DNA of 64,000 bases from Myxococcales bacterium (GTDB lineage: Bacteria > Myxococcota_A > Polyangia > Haliangiales > Haliangiaceae): the NCBI GenBank assembly GCA_016716835.1, contig JADJUW010000001.1, positions 992,001 to 1,056,000 of the forward strand, read 5' to 3'. The notes under the pieces were generated by a model. It ran no database searches. It saw only the letters and a list, made by a program, of their open reading frames with translations, and was not told the origin of the DNA. A program made the translations under genes and the position numbers. Of the stretch, positions 1 to 9,153 are shown one piece after another. The stretch's first letter is position 1. Each line of letters starts with the position of its first letter.

Positions 1-1
1 C

Positions 2-814
2 ATGGAGCTCGACCTCGCCATGGCGCGCCAGATTCAACGCTCGCTGCTGCCCAAGTCGCCGCCGCACGTGGTGGGCCTAGAGTTCGCGGTGCATTACGAG
101 CCTGCCTATCAGGTCGGGGGCGATTTTTACGATTTCATCTGGCTCGACGAGACGACGCTGGCGTTCATGGTCGGCGACGTCGCCGGCAAGGCGGTCGCCG
201 CCGCGATCTATATGGCGCGCCTCACCTCCGAGATCCGCTCGCGCGCCGGCATTGCGCGCTCGCCGGCGCGGCTCGTGGCGCGGGTCAACAAAGAGATGTT
301 TGCGCTCGGCGAGGACGGCATGTTCGCGACGCTGCTCTATGGCACCTATGATTTGACCACGCGAACGATGGTGTTTACCAACGCTGGCCACTGTCTGCCG
401 TTGCTCAAGCGCGGCGATCGCGTGTTTTCGCTCGAGAGCGAGCGGGCGCAGGTGCCGCCGCTGGGCGTGATGCCTGACCCGGAAGTTGGCGAGGCGCGGG
501 TAACGCTTGAGCTTGGCGACATGATTTTCTTGGTCACCGACGGCATCTTAGAAGCGGAGAACGAGCCGGGCAGCTACTACGGCCTGCGCCGGCTCGTGCG
601 CCGCATTGCCTCAGCGCGAGGGAACGTCGAAGACGTCGCGAAGGCGGTGTTGCAGGATATGGATAGCTTTACCCGCCAGCGCGCCGCGCGCGATGACGTG
701 ACGCTGCTGGGCATGTCGGTCGGCGACCGCCGCGCCCGGCGGCAAACCGATACCCTGCCCGGCCTGGTGCAAGGCTCGGCGGGCGATGACATCGCGCCAA
801 GCGATCAAAAATGA
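2..814 (+). CDS. SpoIIE/RsbU-type PP2C serine phosphatase (5' end outside window)
   Basis: Catalytic domain of a PPM/SpoIIE-family protein serine phosphatase, which typically dephosphorylates an anti-anti-sigma factor in partner-switching regulation. The visible 270 residues begin with the helix that usually precedes this domain (MARQIQRSLLP), followed by the metal-binding GGDFYDF segment near residue 40, GDVAGKAVAAA near 60, a NAGHCLP segment near 127, FLVTDGILEA near 178 and RDDVTLLGM near 230. These carry the Asp residues expected for Mn/Mg binding. The reading frame is open at the window edge, and proteins of this type usually carry an N-terminal sensor (GAF, PAS, FHA or receiver), so the first Met here is probably internal. 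The last 35 residues are a polar tail. No anti-sigma partner is visible downstream; the next genes are ribosomal. Confidence 0.85.
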   Translation: MELDLAMARQIQRSLLPKSPPHVVGLEFAVHYEPAYQVGGDFYDFIWLDETTLAFMVGDVAGKAVAAAIYMARLTSEIRSRAGIARSPARLVARVNKEMFALGEDGMFATLLYGTYDLTTRTMVFTNAGHCLPLLKRGDRVFSLESERAQVPPLGVMPDPEVGEARVTLELGDMIFLVTDGILEAENEPGSYYGLRRLVRRIASARGNVEDVAKAVLQDMDSFTRQRAARDDVTLLGMSVGDRRARRQTDTLPGLVQGSAGDDIAPSDQK

Positions 815-978
815 ACCTGACTCAAGCCTGGGCCCACGGCGGGTCGCCGGGTCAATCACCGGACTGATCTGAGCGGGCGATGGCCTTGCAACCCAAAATA
901 CGTTGTGGCATACGTTGGGGCCCGCAGCGATTGGCCCCTGCAAGCGCGACGGCAAAACCCTCCTTGGGGAATGAATTT

Positions 979-1152
979 ATGGCGAAAAAAGGCAAATCAG
1001 GTCGCGAACTCATTCGGTTGGTTTCAACTGCCGATACGGGGTTCTTTTATGTCACCTCTAAGAATCGCAAGCGGACGCCCGATAAGCTCGTCTTGAAAAA
1101 GTACGACCCCGTCGCGCGCAAGCACTGCGAATTTAAAGAATCCAAGATCTAA
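979..1152 (+). CDS. rpmG: 50S ribosomal protein L33
   Basis: Large-subunit ribosomal protein L33, 57 residues. The start MAKKGKSGRELIRL follows a GGGGA ribosome-binding sequence about 8 bases upstream; an upstream in-frame ATG at 880 would add an unlike 33-residue extension and is not used. The middle (FYVTSKNRKRTPDKL) and the end (KYDPVARKHCEFKESKI) match the family. Only one Cys is present, so this is the zinc-independent (C-minus) form that lacks the two CxxC pairs. It is followed 22 bases later by rpmB, the usual L33-L28 pairing. The roughly 160 bases upstream hold a weak TTGCAA, 17-base spacer, CATACG promoter-like pair at 886-914, which I do not list separately. Confidence 0.95.
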   Translation: MAKKGKSGRELIRLVSTADTGFFYVTSKNRKRTPDKLVLKKYDPVARKHCEFKESKI

Positions 1153-1174
1153 GATCTTACTAAGCGAGGACGCC

Positions 1175-1411
1175 ATGTCACGTATTTGTCAAGTAACCGG
1201 AAAATCGCCGCTCGTCGGCAACAACGTCAGCCACTCCAACCGCCACACCAAAAAGCGCTCGGAGATTAACCTCATCAGCAAGCGCCTGTGGTTTGCCGAG
1301 GAAAAGCGATGGCTCTCGCTGCGCCTTTCGGCCCGCGCCCTGCGCACCATTAACAAAAATGGTCTCGCCTCGGTGGTTGCCGACATGCGTCGCAACGGCC
1401 TGAAGATCTAG
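1175..1411 (+). CDS. rpmB: 50S ribosomal protein L28
   Basis: Large-subunit ribosomal protein L28, 78 residues, the normal bacterial length. It begins MSRICQVTGKSPLVGNNVSHS, which includes the Cys and Thr-Gly-Lys of the family, followed by the basic NRHTKKR segment and ending with the conserved helix region ALRTINKNGLASVVADMRRNG. A GAGGA ribosome-binding site lies 4 bases before the ATG. It is co-oriented with rpmG, and the two are probably co-transcribed. Confidence 0.96.
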   Translation: MSRICQVTGKSPLVGNNVSHSNRHTKKRSEINLISKRLWFAEEKRWLSLRLSARALRTINKNGLASVVADMRRNGLKI

Positions 1412-1502
1412 GCTCTCGCATTATCAACGGCTCTAACCGGGCCTCTCGCCGCGCGGCTTTCGCTGACGCGGCGTTTGCATTTGTGTGTAGTGTCGAGTGG
1501 TA

Positions 1503-1946
1503 ATGCATCGTCGAATCGTCGTCGCCTTTTTTGTCCTGTCTGCTCTGGGCGGCTGCCGCGCGCGCGTCACGCCATTGACAGGATCGCCGGAGCAGTTCTG
1601 CGAGGCGCTTGATGCCAGCGACTACGGCACCGCGCAGCGCATATTGCGGCGAGACCATGCGCGGGCGATGGAGGCGGCAGGGTTCTCGGAGTCTTCCCCA
1701 GCAGCCGTCGAGACTCAGGTTGCGGTAGATGCCGTGGTGGAGTTGCTGAAGGCGGAGAGATGCGCTAGCCGCATTGAGGTGGCCACTGGGGTCATTCGCA
1801 CCGAGCCGCCAATCAAGAAAATCAGGTTTTCCGCCACCGGGCATCACCACTGTGTCGTCGAACTCTCCTTTTCTCAGTCATTTCCGATTCAGCTACGCTG
1901 CGAGCAACGCCGCCCGACGCCAATGCCAAGGCCGCCGTCGCGGTAA
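1503..1946 (+). CDS. small putative lipoprotein of unknown function
   Basis: A 147-residue protein from the ATG at 1503; an upstream GTG at 1497 would add two residues. The N-terminus has basic residues, a hydrophobic stretch and the lipobox LGGC, ending at Cys 17, so it is probably a lipid-anchored envelope protein. The mature part is about 130 residues with three further Cys residues, and is otherwise unremarkable (a QFCEALDASDYGTAQRIL helix region, then a basic C-terminus). I recognise no family. It lies 85 bases after rpmB and 34 bases before the next lipoprotein gene, on the same strand. Confidence 0.7.
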   Translation: MHRRIVVAFFVLSALGGCRARVTPLTGSPEQFCEALDASDYGTAQRILRRDHARAMEAAGFSESSPAAVETQVAVDAVVELLKAERCASRIEVATGVIRTEPPIKKIRFSATGHHHCVVELSFSQSFPIQLRCEQRRPTPMPRPPSR

Positions 1947-1980
1947 GACAGCGAGGTGGCGATTGGGCTAGGATGCCGCC

Positions 1981-3258
1981 ATGCGCATCTCTTGGCTATT
2001 GCTTTACTGCGGCATGGCTGGTGCCGCCTGCCAAAAGGGCGCGCCGAGGTCGCCGACCGCGCTACCCGCTATTGAGGTGGTCCCGGGGCTGCGCGACCTT
2101 GCACCGCCGACGTCGTTGCTCGATGTCGATCTGGCACCAAGCGGCGCATGGCGGGTCGCCGTCGCGCACCGCACGGCGTCGCGCAATCAGGTTGAGATCA
2201 TCAATCTTCAAACTCCTGACGCCGCCGCGCAAGTCGTCGAAGATGCCCAGTGGGCGGCGCTGGATCCCGGGCGAGACAGCATTCTTGTCGCGGCGCCGCC
2301 GGCGGGTGCGGATGCGTCGCGGTTGGCCACGCTGCCCGAGCTGCGCCTTTCGCTCGTTGATGCCACCGGTGGCGAGACGTGCGGGCTTACGCTTGAGGGG
2401 ACCGGCCGCATGACCACCTCCGCGATGGCCGCGAGCGAGCACGGACTGGCATGGTCCGGTGAGGTGACCGGCGCGTTGCGGGCGGGTGCGCATCACGTAA
2501 CGGCGTCGCAAGATGGCGATGCCGTCGTCGTCCTGATGTCGCGCACGTGCGAAGTAACCGGCGTCTCCATGCTGGCGGGGCCCGATTTTGAGAGCGTGAT
2601 TGCGCTGAGCGCGTGGCCCGGGCGCGGTGCGGAGGCGCAGGCGGATTGGCTCATCATTGGGCGTTTCGCCACGCGCGCGCTGCTTGCAACCACGCCCCTC
2701 GACCACCGCCCCGTGGCCCGGGCCTCGGCGCGGCGTGGTGGCACGTCCCATTCGATGGTGGCCGCGGTGTTGTCGCCGGTGGGTGAGGTGCAGTGGACAA
2801 CCACGCTTTCAAGTACCGCGCCCCTCTTTGCAGCCGCGGTACGGGTCGCCCCAAGCGGTGAACGCGCGGCGATCGCCGGCACCATGCGTGGCGGCGCGGT
2901 GATCGTCGATGGCGGCAGCGAGCGCGAACTTGCGGCCACGGCCGCGGCGGGCGATGGCTTTGTATGGGAGCTTGGCCGCAATGGCATGACGAAGGCTATC
3001 AGCCGCATGGCGCTGCAGGAGGGCGCGTCGGTTGCGGGCTTGGTGGCGCGCGGCGAGGCCTGGCACGTCTTAGTCGCCGATGCCAGCGGCGGCTTTGTGG
3101 CTCGCGCCGGTCGCGAGGCGTGGGACAACATCCTGCGCCTGGAGGTACCAACGCCAGCCGCGCTGTGGCTGGCGCCAATCGTCGCAAGCCGAACGCTGTT
3201 GCTGGTCAGCTATGACGGCAAGAACCTGCGATGGCAGGGCTTAGACCGAGAGCAATAA
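1981..3258 (+). CDS. putative lipoprotein, beta-propeller-like, unknown function
   Basis: A 425-residue protein starting MRISWLLLYCGMAGAACQKG: a short signal peptide and the lipobox GAAC, giving an acylated Cys at residue 17. The mature region consists of roughly regular beta-rich segments (for example SGAWRVAVAHR, RDSILVAAPP, DAVVVLMSRT, ADWLIIGRF, GEVQWTTTL, RAAIAGTMRG, AWHVLVADASG), which suggests a beta-propeller of weak repeats; this is an inference from pattern, not a recognised family. Its last 18 bases overlap the 3' end of the convergent sucB gene, so the two stop regions share sequence. Confidence 0.7.
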   Translation: MRISWLLLYCGMAGAACQKGAPRSPTALPAIEVVPGLRDLAPPTSLLDVDLAPSGAWRVAVAHRTASRNQVEIINLQTPDAAAQVVEDAQWAALDPGRDSILVAAPPAGADASRLATLPELRLSLVDATGGETCGLTLEGTGRMTTSAMAASEHGLAWSGEVTGALRAGAHHVTASQDGDAVVVLMSRTCEVTGVSMLAGPDFESVIALSAWPGRGAEAQADWLIIGRFATRALLATTPLDHRPVARASARRGGTSHSMVAAVLSPVGEVQWTTTLSSTAPLFAAAVRVAPSGERAAIAGTMRGGAVIVDGGSERELAATAAAGDGFVWELGRNGMTKAISRMALQEGASVAGLVARGEAWHVLVADASGGFVARAGREAWDNILRLEVPTPAALWLAPIVASRTLLLVSYDGKNLRWQGLDREQ

Positions 3259-4461
3259 GCGCTCGGGTTGCTCGATGCGCTCTTTGACGGCGACCAAGAA
3301 TGACACGGCTTCTTTGCCGTCGACGACGCGGTGATCGTAGGTCAGCGCGAGGTACATCATCGAGCGAACCTTGACTTCGTCACCGATGACGACCGCGCGC
3401 TTGACGATGTTGTGCATACCCAAAATTCCGGTTTGCGGAAAATTGAGCAGCGGCGTCGACATCATCGAACCGTAGATGCCGCCGTTGGTGATCGAAAACG
3501 TGCCGCCGATGAGGTCTTCCATCGCCAGCTTGCCGGTACGCGCCTTTTCGGCGAGCTGGCCAATGCCTCCTTCGATTTCGGCAAACGACAGCGCATCTGC
3601 GTCGCGCAGCACCGGCACTACCAAGCCCTTGGGCGTGGAGACGGCGACGCCGAAGTCGTAGTGGTGCTTGTAGATGATCTTGCTGCCATGGACCTCGGCG
3701 TTGACGCCGGGAAAGAGGCGGGATGCCTCGACGCAGGCCTTCACAAAGAACGACATAAAGCCGAGCTTGACGCCGTGCTGCTTCTCGAAGCTGTCTTTAA
3801 AGCGCGCGCGCAGCTCCATGACCGCCGTCATATCGACCTCGTTGAACGTGGTGAGCGACGCGGTTTCGTGCTGCGCTTGCACTAGGCGCTCGGCGATGCG
3901 CTTGCGCAGCGGCGACATTTCGATGACCTCGTCGCGCTCGTCGACCTGCAGCGGCGCCTCGGGCGCGGCGCTCGCGACTTTGCTGGTCGCGGCGGGCAGC
4001 GCGTTGTTGTGGCGCGCGACCTGACGCTGCGACGGCGGCAGCTTAAGCAAGGCGTCGCGATTCAAGGCGGAGCCTGCGCTGGTCGTCGCGACGCTCGCGG
4101 CGGCGGTTTTGGCTGGTGAGGCCGCGCCGTTGCTGCTCGCGGTGGCGGGCTTCGCAGCCGCAGACGCAGCAGCTGCGGGCGCTGCCGCCACCGTTGCTGC
4201 TTTGGGTGCCGCTGCGCTGCCTTTGGCGCCAGCGGCAACCTGCCCCAACACCTCGCCGACTTTCACCGTCGATCCAACGGCTGCGCGTTGTTCCGATAGC
4301 GCACCGGCCACCGGCGCCGGCAGCTGCACCGTAATCTTATCGGTTTCCAGCTCAAGCACGTTCTCATCGGCCGCGACCGCGTCGCCGACGTTTTTAAGCC
4401 AGCGCCCTACGACGGCCTCGGTGATCGATTCGCCAAGTGGTGGAACAATTAAATCAGCCAT
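3241..4461 (-). CDS. sucB: dihydrolipoyl succinyltransferase, E2 of 2-oxoglutarate dehydrogenase
   Basis: E2 component transferring the succinyl group from lipoyl-lysine to CoA in the 2-oxoglutarate dehydrogenase complex of the TCA cycle. It has 406 residues, close to the 405 of E. coli SucB. An N-terminal lipoyl domain (residues 1-78) carries the modified Lys in ELETDKITVQLPAPV. A long Ala-rich linker (about 80-125) follows, and the catalytic domain occupies about 180-406, with the active-site signature YDHRVVDGKEA near the C-terminus. The segment between about 125 and 180, where the peripheral subunit-binding domain should lie, shows only LPPSQRQVARHNNALP and lacks the usual GTG..GR half, so that domain is degenerate or missing. 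It lies 38 bases after sucA, with which it is certainly paired. Confidence 0.95.
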   Translation of the reverse strand: MADLIVPPLGESITEAVVGRWLKNVGDAVAADENVLELETDKITVQLPAPVAGALSEQRAAVGSTVKVGEVLGQVAAGAKGSAAAPKAATVAAAPAAAASAAAKPATASSNGAASPAKTAAASVATTSAGSALNRDALLKLPPSQRQVARHNNALPAATSKVASAAPEAPLQVDERDEVIEMSPLRKRIAERLVQAQHETASLTTFNEVDMTAVMELRARFKDSFEKQHGVKLGFMSFFVKACVEASRLFPGVNAEVHGSKIIYKHHYDFGVAVSTPKGLVVPVLRDADALSFAEIEGGIGQLAEKARTGKLAMEDLIGGTFSITNGGIYGSMMSTPLLNFPQTGILGMHNIVKRAVVIGDEVKVRSMMYLALTYDHRVVDGKEAVSFLVAVKERIEQPERLLLSV

Positions 4462-4499
4462 GCTTTTGTCCTATCTCAACTATCGGTCGTGCCAAGCGG

Positions 4500-7298
4500 C
4501 TAGGCGGCGGAGGAAACCTTGCCAAATGCCGCTGATAAAATGCGTTCCTGTTCGATCGCGTGCGCCTTATGCGAGCCCGTCGCAGGGCTGCCGCTGTCAT
4601 CGCGCGAAATGGCGGTGACAGCTTTCCCGGCCAGCGCGCTAAGCCGCGGCACGGTAAAGAATTGCGCGCCCATGTTGCCGGGCTCGTCTTGCACCCAGAT
4701 GAATTCCTTGGCCTTGGGCATGGTCGCCAACGCGGCTCGAAGCTCGGCCTCGGGCCAGGGATAGAGCTGCTCCATGCGCACGATGGCGGTGCTCTGGGCT
4801 CCGCGCGCCGCCCGCGACTCCGCCAGCTCGTAGTAAATCTTGCCGCTGCAAAACACCACGCGCTCGCAGGTCTTGCCGGGCGCCGGATCGACCATGACGT
4901 TTTGAAAGCGGCCACTGGTGAGGTCCTCGATCGGGCTCGCCGCCGCCGGCAAGCGCAGCAAGCTCTTGGGCGTCATCACGATGAGGGGCTTGCGCCACGG
5001 CCGCATGATTTGGCGGCGCAACAAGTGAAACATCTGCGCCGTGGTCGTCGGTTGCACGACTTGGATGTTGTCCTCGGCGCACGATTGCAAAAACCGCTCG
5101 AGGCGCGCGCTTGAGTGCTCAGGGCCCTGGCCTTCGAACCCGTGCGGCAAGAGCAGCACAAGGCCGCTGAGGCGATTCCATTTGTCTTCAGACGCGACGA
5201 GAAATTGGTCGACGATGACCTGCGCGCCGTTGGCAAAATCGCCAAACTGCGCCTCCCACATCACGAGGTGATCAGGCGCATCGAGCGAATAGCCGTATTC
5301 AAAGCCCATGACGCCGGCCTCCGACAGCGGGCTGTCAAAGACCTTGAACGCGGCGCCGCCCTTGCCAAAGCCAAGCAGGGTGTTGTGCTCAAGGCCGGTC
5401 TTGATATCGGCGAGATGTGCATGGCGATGCGAGAAGGTGCCGCGCGCCGAGTCTTGGCCGCTGAGGCGAACATTGGTGCCCTGCCTAATGAGCGAGCCAT
5501 AGGCGAGCATCTCGCCCATGCCCCAATCGATCGGACGCTCGCCGCGACCCATTTGGGCGCGTTGCTCGAGCAAGCGCAGCAGCTTAGGGTGCGGTGAGAA
5601 GTCAGCCGGCACCGCGGTTAGCTGCGTCGCAATGGCGAGCAGGTCCTCGCGCGAGACGCCGGTGTCGACATCGCCTGCCGCGGCGTAGGGACCGCCCGCA
5701 AAGTTTTGCCACACGCCAGCCATGGCCTGCGTGCGCGGCCGGCGGCTTTGCGACTTGCCGGCGGCGAGCTCGACCTCGAGCGCGGCATGGCGAGTGGCGA
5801 CCATGGTCTTGACGTCGGCGTCGGCCAGCACGCCGTCGGCGGTGAGCACGTGGCTATAAAGCTCGACCACTGATGATTTTTGTTGGATGCGGTCATACAT
5901 GAGCGGCTGGGTAAACCCGGGCTCGTCCATCTCGTTGTGGCCGTAGCGGCGATAACAGTAGAGGTCGATGATGACGTCGCTCTGAAACAAGTGGCGGTAC
6001 TCCATCGCCATGGTGACGACGTGGGCCACCTCGTCGAGGTCCTCGCCATTGACGTGCCAAACCGGCACGTCGACCATCTTGGCGATGTCGGTGCAATATG
6101 GCGTCGAACGCGCCTCCTGCGGTGACGCGGTAAAGCCGACCTGGTTGTTGACGACGACGTGCAGCGTGCCGCCAGTGCGATAGCCCGGCAGGCCCATGAG
6201 ATTAAAGCACTCGGCGACGAGGCCTTGGCCGGCGAACGCGGCATCGCCATGCACCAACACGCCAAACGTGCTGCCCTGCTGCCATTCGCCGCTGCGCGAT
6301 TGCTTGGCCCGCACGCGGCCGAGCACGACGGGATCGACGGCTTCGAGATGGCTGGGGTTAAAGGCGAGCGACAGGTGCAGCTTGCGGCCGTCGGCGTAGG
6401 TACGATCGGTCGAATAGCCGAGGTGGTATTTCACGTCGCCGCCGCCGAGCTGCGCCTCGGGCTCGACGTCTTCAAATTCCGAAAAGATATCGCGCGCCGG
6501 GCGCTTCAAAATGGTTTCGAGCGCGGTCAGCCGGCCGCGATGCGCCATGCCGATGACGGCCTCTTTGCTGCCTAGCTCGCTGGCGCGCGTGAGCGCGAGG
6601 TCGAGCAGCGGCACCAAGGACTCGCTGCCCTCCAGCGAAAAGCGCTTCGTGCCGGGATACTTGACGTGACAGAAGCGCTCGAAGCCTTCGGCGTTGACGA
6701 GATACTGCAGCATCGTGCGGCGAACGTCGGCGGCGAGCGGCGTGATGTGCCTGGTCTCCATCCGTTCGGCCAACCAGCTACGGCGGCGGGCGTCGGGGAT
6801 GTGCATAAATTCAAGGCCCAACGCGCCGGCATAGGTCTGTTTCAAAAATCGTTCGAGCTCGCCGGCGGACTGACCCGAAAAGCCGGCCAGCGGCAGCGAG
6901 ACCTCGTCATCTGGCGCCAGGCCCCACTCGCCCAAGGTTAGCTCGGGCGCAGCAGGTGGTTGCATGAGGCCAAGCGGATCGAGCTCCGCGATGAGATGGC
7001 CATGGGAGCGAAACGCGTTGATCAGCGAGGCGACGGCGCCGCTGCTATTTTTAAGCGCACGCAGCGCGCGACGCGTGCGGCGGCCATTGGATGGGTTGGT
7101 GCCATTTAGCACCGCGGGTTGATCCAGCGTGACAGTTGGAAAGCGGCCGCGCAAAGAAGGCGCCGCCGCGCCCGCTTCTTCGCTCGCCAGCAGCTCGCGC
7201 CAACTTTCATCGACGCTGGCTGGATCGTTGCGGTAGGTGTCGTAAATTTCGTCGAGAAATCCCCGCGAAGCTGCGAGGCCCAGCAGGTCTTGTGGCAT
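4500..7298 (-). CDS. sucA: 2-oxoglutarate dehydrogenase E1 component
   Basis: Thiamine-diphosphate-dependent decarboxylase that commits 2-oxoglutarate to succinyl-CoA. The start at 7298 gives MPQDLLGLAASRGFLDEIYD and 932 residues, almost exactly the family length; an upstream in-frame Met at 7337 would add 13 unlike residues. Seen in order: the N-terminal helix with DPASVDESWRELL, GMAHRGRLTALE near 250, GDAAFAGQG near 350, VNNQVGFT near 390, HVNGEDLDEV near 415 and YRRYGHNEMDEPGFTQP near 445 (cofactor binding), and the transketolase-like C-terminal half with RGTFSHRHA and FEYGYSLDAPDHLVMWEAQ. It is followed by sucB; no lpd (E3) gene is present in this window. Confidence 0.97.
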   Translation of the reverse strand: MPQDLLGLAASRGFLDEIYDTYRNDPASVDESWRELLASEEAGAAAPSLRGRFPTVTLDQPAVLNGTNPSNGRRTRRALRALKNSSGAVASLINAFRSHGHLIAELDPLGLMQPPAAPELTLGEWGLAPDDEVSLPLAGFSGQSAGELERFLKQTYAGALGLEFMHIPDARRRSWLAERMETRHITPLAADVRRTMLQYLVNAEGFERFCHVKYPGTKRFSLEGSESLVPLLDLALTRASELGSKEAVIGMAHRGRLTALETILKRPARDIFSEFEDVEPEAQLGGGDVKYHLGYSTDRTYADGRKLHLSLAFNPSHLEAVDPVVLGRVRAKQSRSGEWQQGSTFGVLVHGDAAFAGQGLVAECFNLMGLPGYRTGGTLHVVVNNQVGFTASPQEARSTPYCTDIAKMVDVPVWHVNGEDLDEVAHVVTMAMEYRHLFQSDVIIDLYCYRRYGHNEMDEPGFTQPLMYDRIQQKSSVVELYSHVLTADGVLADADVKTMVATRHAALEVELAAGKSQSRRPRTQAMAGVWQNFAGGPYAAAGDVDTGVSREDLLAIATQLTAVPADFSPHPKLLRLLEQRAQMGRGERPIDWGMGEMLAYGSLIRQGTNVRLSGQDSARGTFSHRHAHLADIKTGLEHNTLLGFGKGGAAFKVFDSPLSEAGVMGFEYGYSLDAPDHLVMWEAQFGDFANGAQVIVDQFLVASEDKWNRLSGLVLLLPHGFEGQGPEHSSARLERFLQSCAEDNIQVVQPTTTAQMFHLLRRQIMRPWRKPLIVMTPKSLLRLPAAASPIEDLTSGRFQNVMVDPAPGKTCERVVFCSGKIYYELAESRAARGAQSTAIVRMEQLYPWPEAELRAALATMPKAKEFIWVQDEPGNMGAQFFTVPRLSALAGKAVTAISRDDSGSPATGSHKAHAIEQERILSAAFGKVSSAA

Positions 7299-7396
7299 GG
7301 CAATTCTATTGTAATCCGCCTGTCCGGGCCCGCACATGCAGGCCAGGGGTTTTTGTCGCGAATTTCAGGAGTTGCGCGCGAACCGGGGCACAGTCG

Positions 7397-8155
<759 letters not shown>

Positions 8156-8175
8156 GAGATCCTCGTTTGCGATGG

Positions 8176-9153
8176 CTAGATGGAGGTTCGCAGATAGGCA
8201 ATGGTGTCGGCCAGCGTGACCAGTGGATCGCGCGGCGCGAACGCAAGCTCGCGCATCGCCTTGCTCGAGTCGAACCACCAATAGTGCTGGCTCATTTCGA
8301 CCGACACCCGATCCATGGTCGGCGTCTTGGCGAGACGATCACTGACAAATTCAAGCGCCGAGGCACCCCAGCGCGACAGCTTGTCCGGCAATTTCACGAG
8401 CGGCGGCGTGACGCCCGCCATGCGCGCCGTCTTGCCAAAAAATTCCGCGGCGGTCCAATTGGGGCCACCGAGCAGATAGCGCTGCCCTGCCTTGCCGGCG
8501 ACGAGCGCGGTGACCACCGCGGCCGCGGCGTCGCGCGCGTCGACAAAATTAACGCCCCCGCTGGTGAGCGTTGGAATCTGCCGATTCATCAGCTTGCGCA
8601 CGTCGCCGGTTGACGATAGCCGCCGATCGCCTGGGCCAAGCAGCAGCGACGGATTCACGCACACCACCTCAAGCCCCAGCTTGGCACCGAGATCAAATGC
8701 GAGCGTCTCCTGGTAGATCTTTGACGCATAATACGGCCAGCCCGCGACGGTTTCGGTCGCATACGGGAAGGTTTCGTCAAACACTTGTGGCGACTTGCTC
8801 ACCGCGATCGTGCCCGAGGTCGAGGCGACGATCACGCGCGTAACGCCTGCGGCCTTGGCGGCGTGCAGGACGCGGCGCGTGCCGTCGACATGCAAGCGCA
8901 TCATGGTCGTCGCGTCATCGGCCTTGCGCGACACCATGCCGGCGAGATGCAAGACCGCGCGGTGGCCGGCAAAAGCCGCCGCCAAATCGGCGTGCATAAC
9001 GTCACCAGCCAAAGGCGTGCAGCCCAAGGCTGACAGCGGCGAAAGGCCGCTGCGCGCCATCGCCGTTACGGCATAGCCGTGCGTGCGCAGCGACGCACAG
9101 ACGTGCTCGCCAAGAAAGCCAGAGGCACCCGTCACGACAACGCTCGTGGTCAT
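8176..9153 (-). CDS. NAD-dependent epimerase/dehydratase (extended SDR)
   Basis: A 325-residue extended short-chain dehydrogenase of the dihydroflavonol-reductase/sterol-dehydrogenase-like group. The Rossmann nucleotide-binding motif is VTGASGFLGEHV at residues 8-19, an acidic GDVMHADL follows near 52, and the catalytic pair is in YYASKIYQE (Tyr-x-x-x-Lys) near residue 145, preceded by the Ser-containing VASTSGT. It overlaps the upstream four-activity lipid enzyme gene by 4 bases (ATGA) and so is translationally coupled to it. That strongly suggests it acts on a product of that enzyme, for example by reducing a keto or aldehyde lipid intermediate (inference). The exact substrate cannot be read from the sequence. 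Confidence 0.88.
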   Translation of the reverse strand: MTTSVVVTGASGFLGEHVCASLRTHGYAVTAMARSGLSPLSALGCTPLAGDVMHADLAAAFAGHRAVLHLAGMVSRKADDATTMMRLHVDGTRRVLHAAKAAGVTRVIVASTSGTIAVSKSPQVFDETFPYATETVAGWPYYASKIYQETLAFDLGAKLGLEVVCVNPSLLLGPGDRRLSSTGDVRKLMNRQIPTLTSGGVNFVDARDAAAAVVTALVAGKAGQRYLLGGPNWTAAEFFGKTARMAGVTPPLVKLPDKLSRWGASALEFVSDRLAKTPTMDRVSVEMSQHYWWFDSSKAMRELAFAPRDPLVTLADTIAYLRTSI

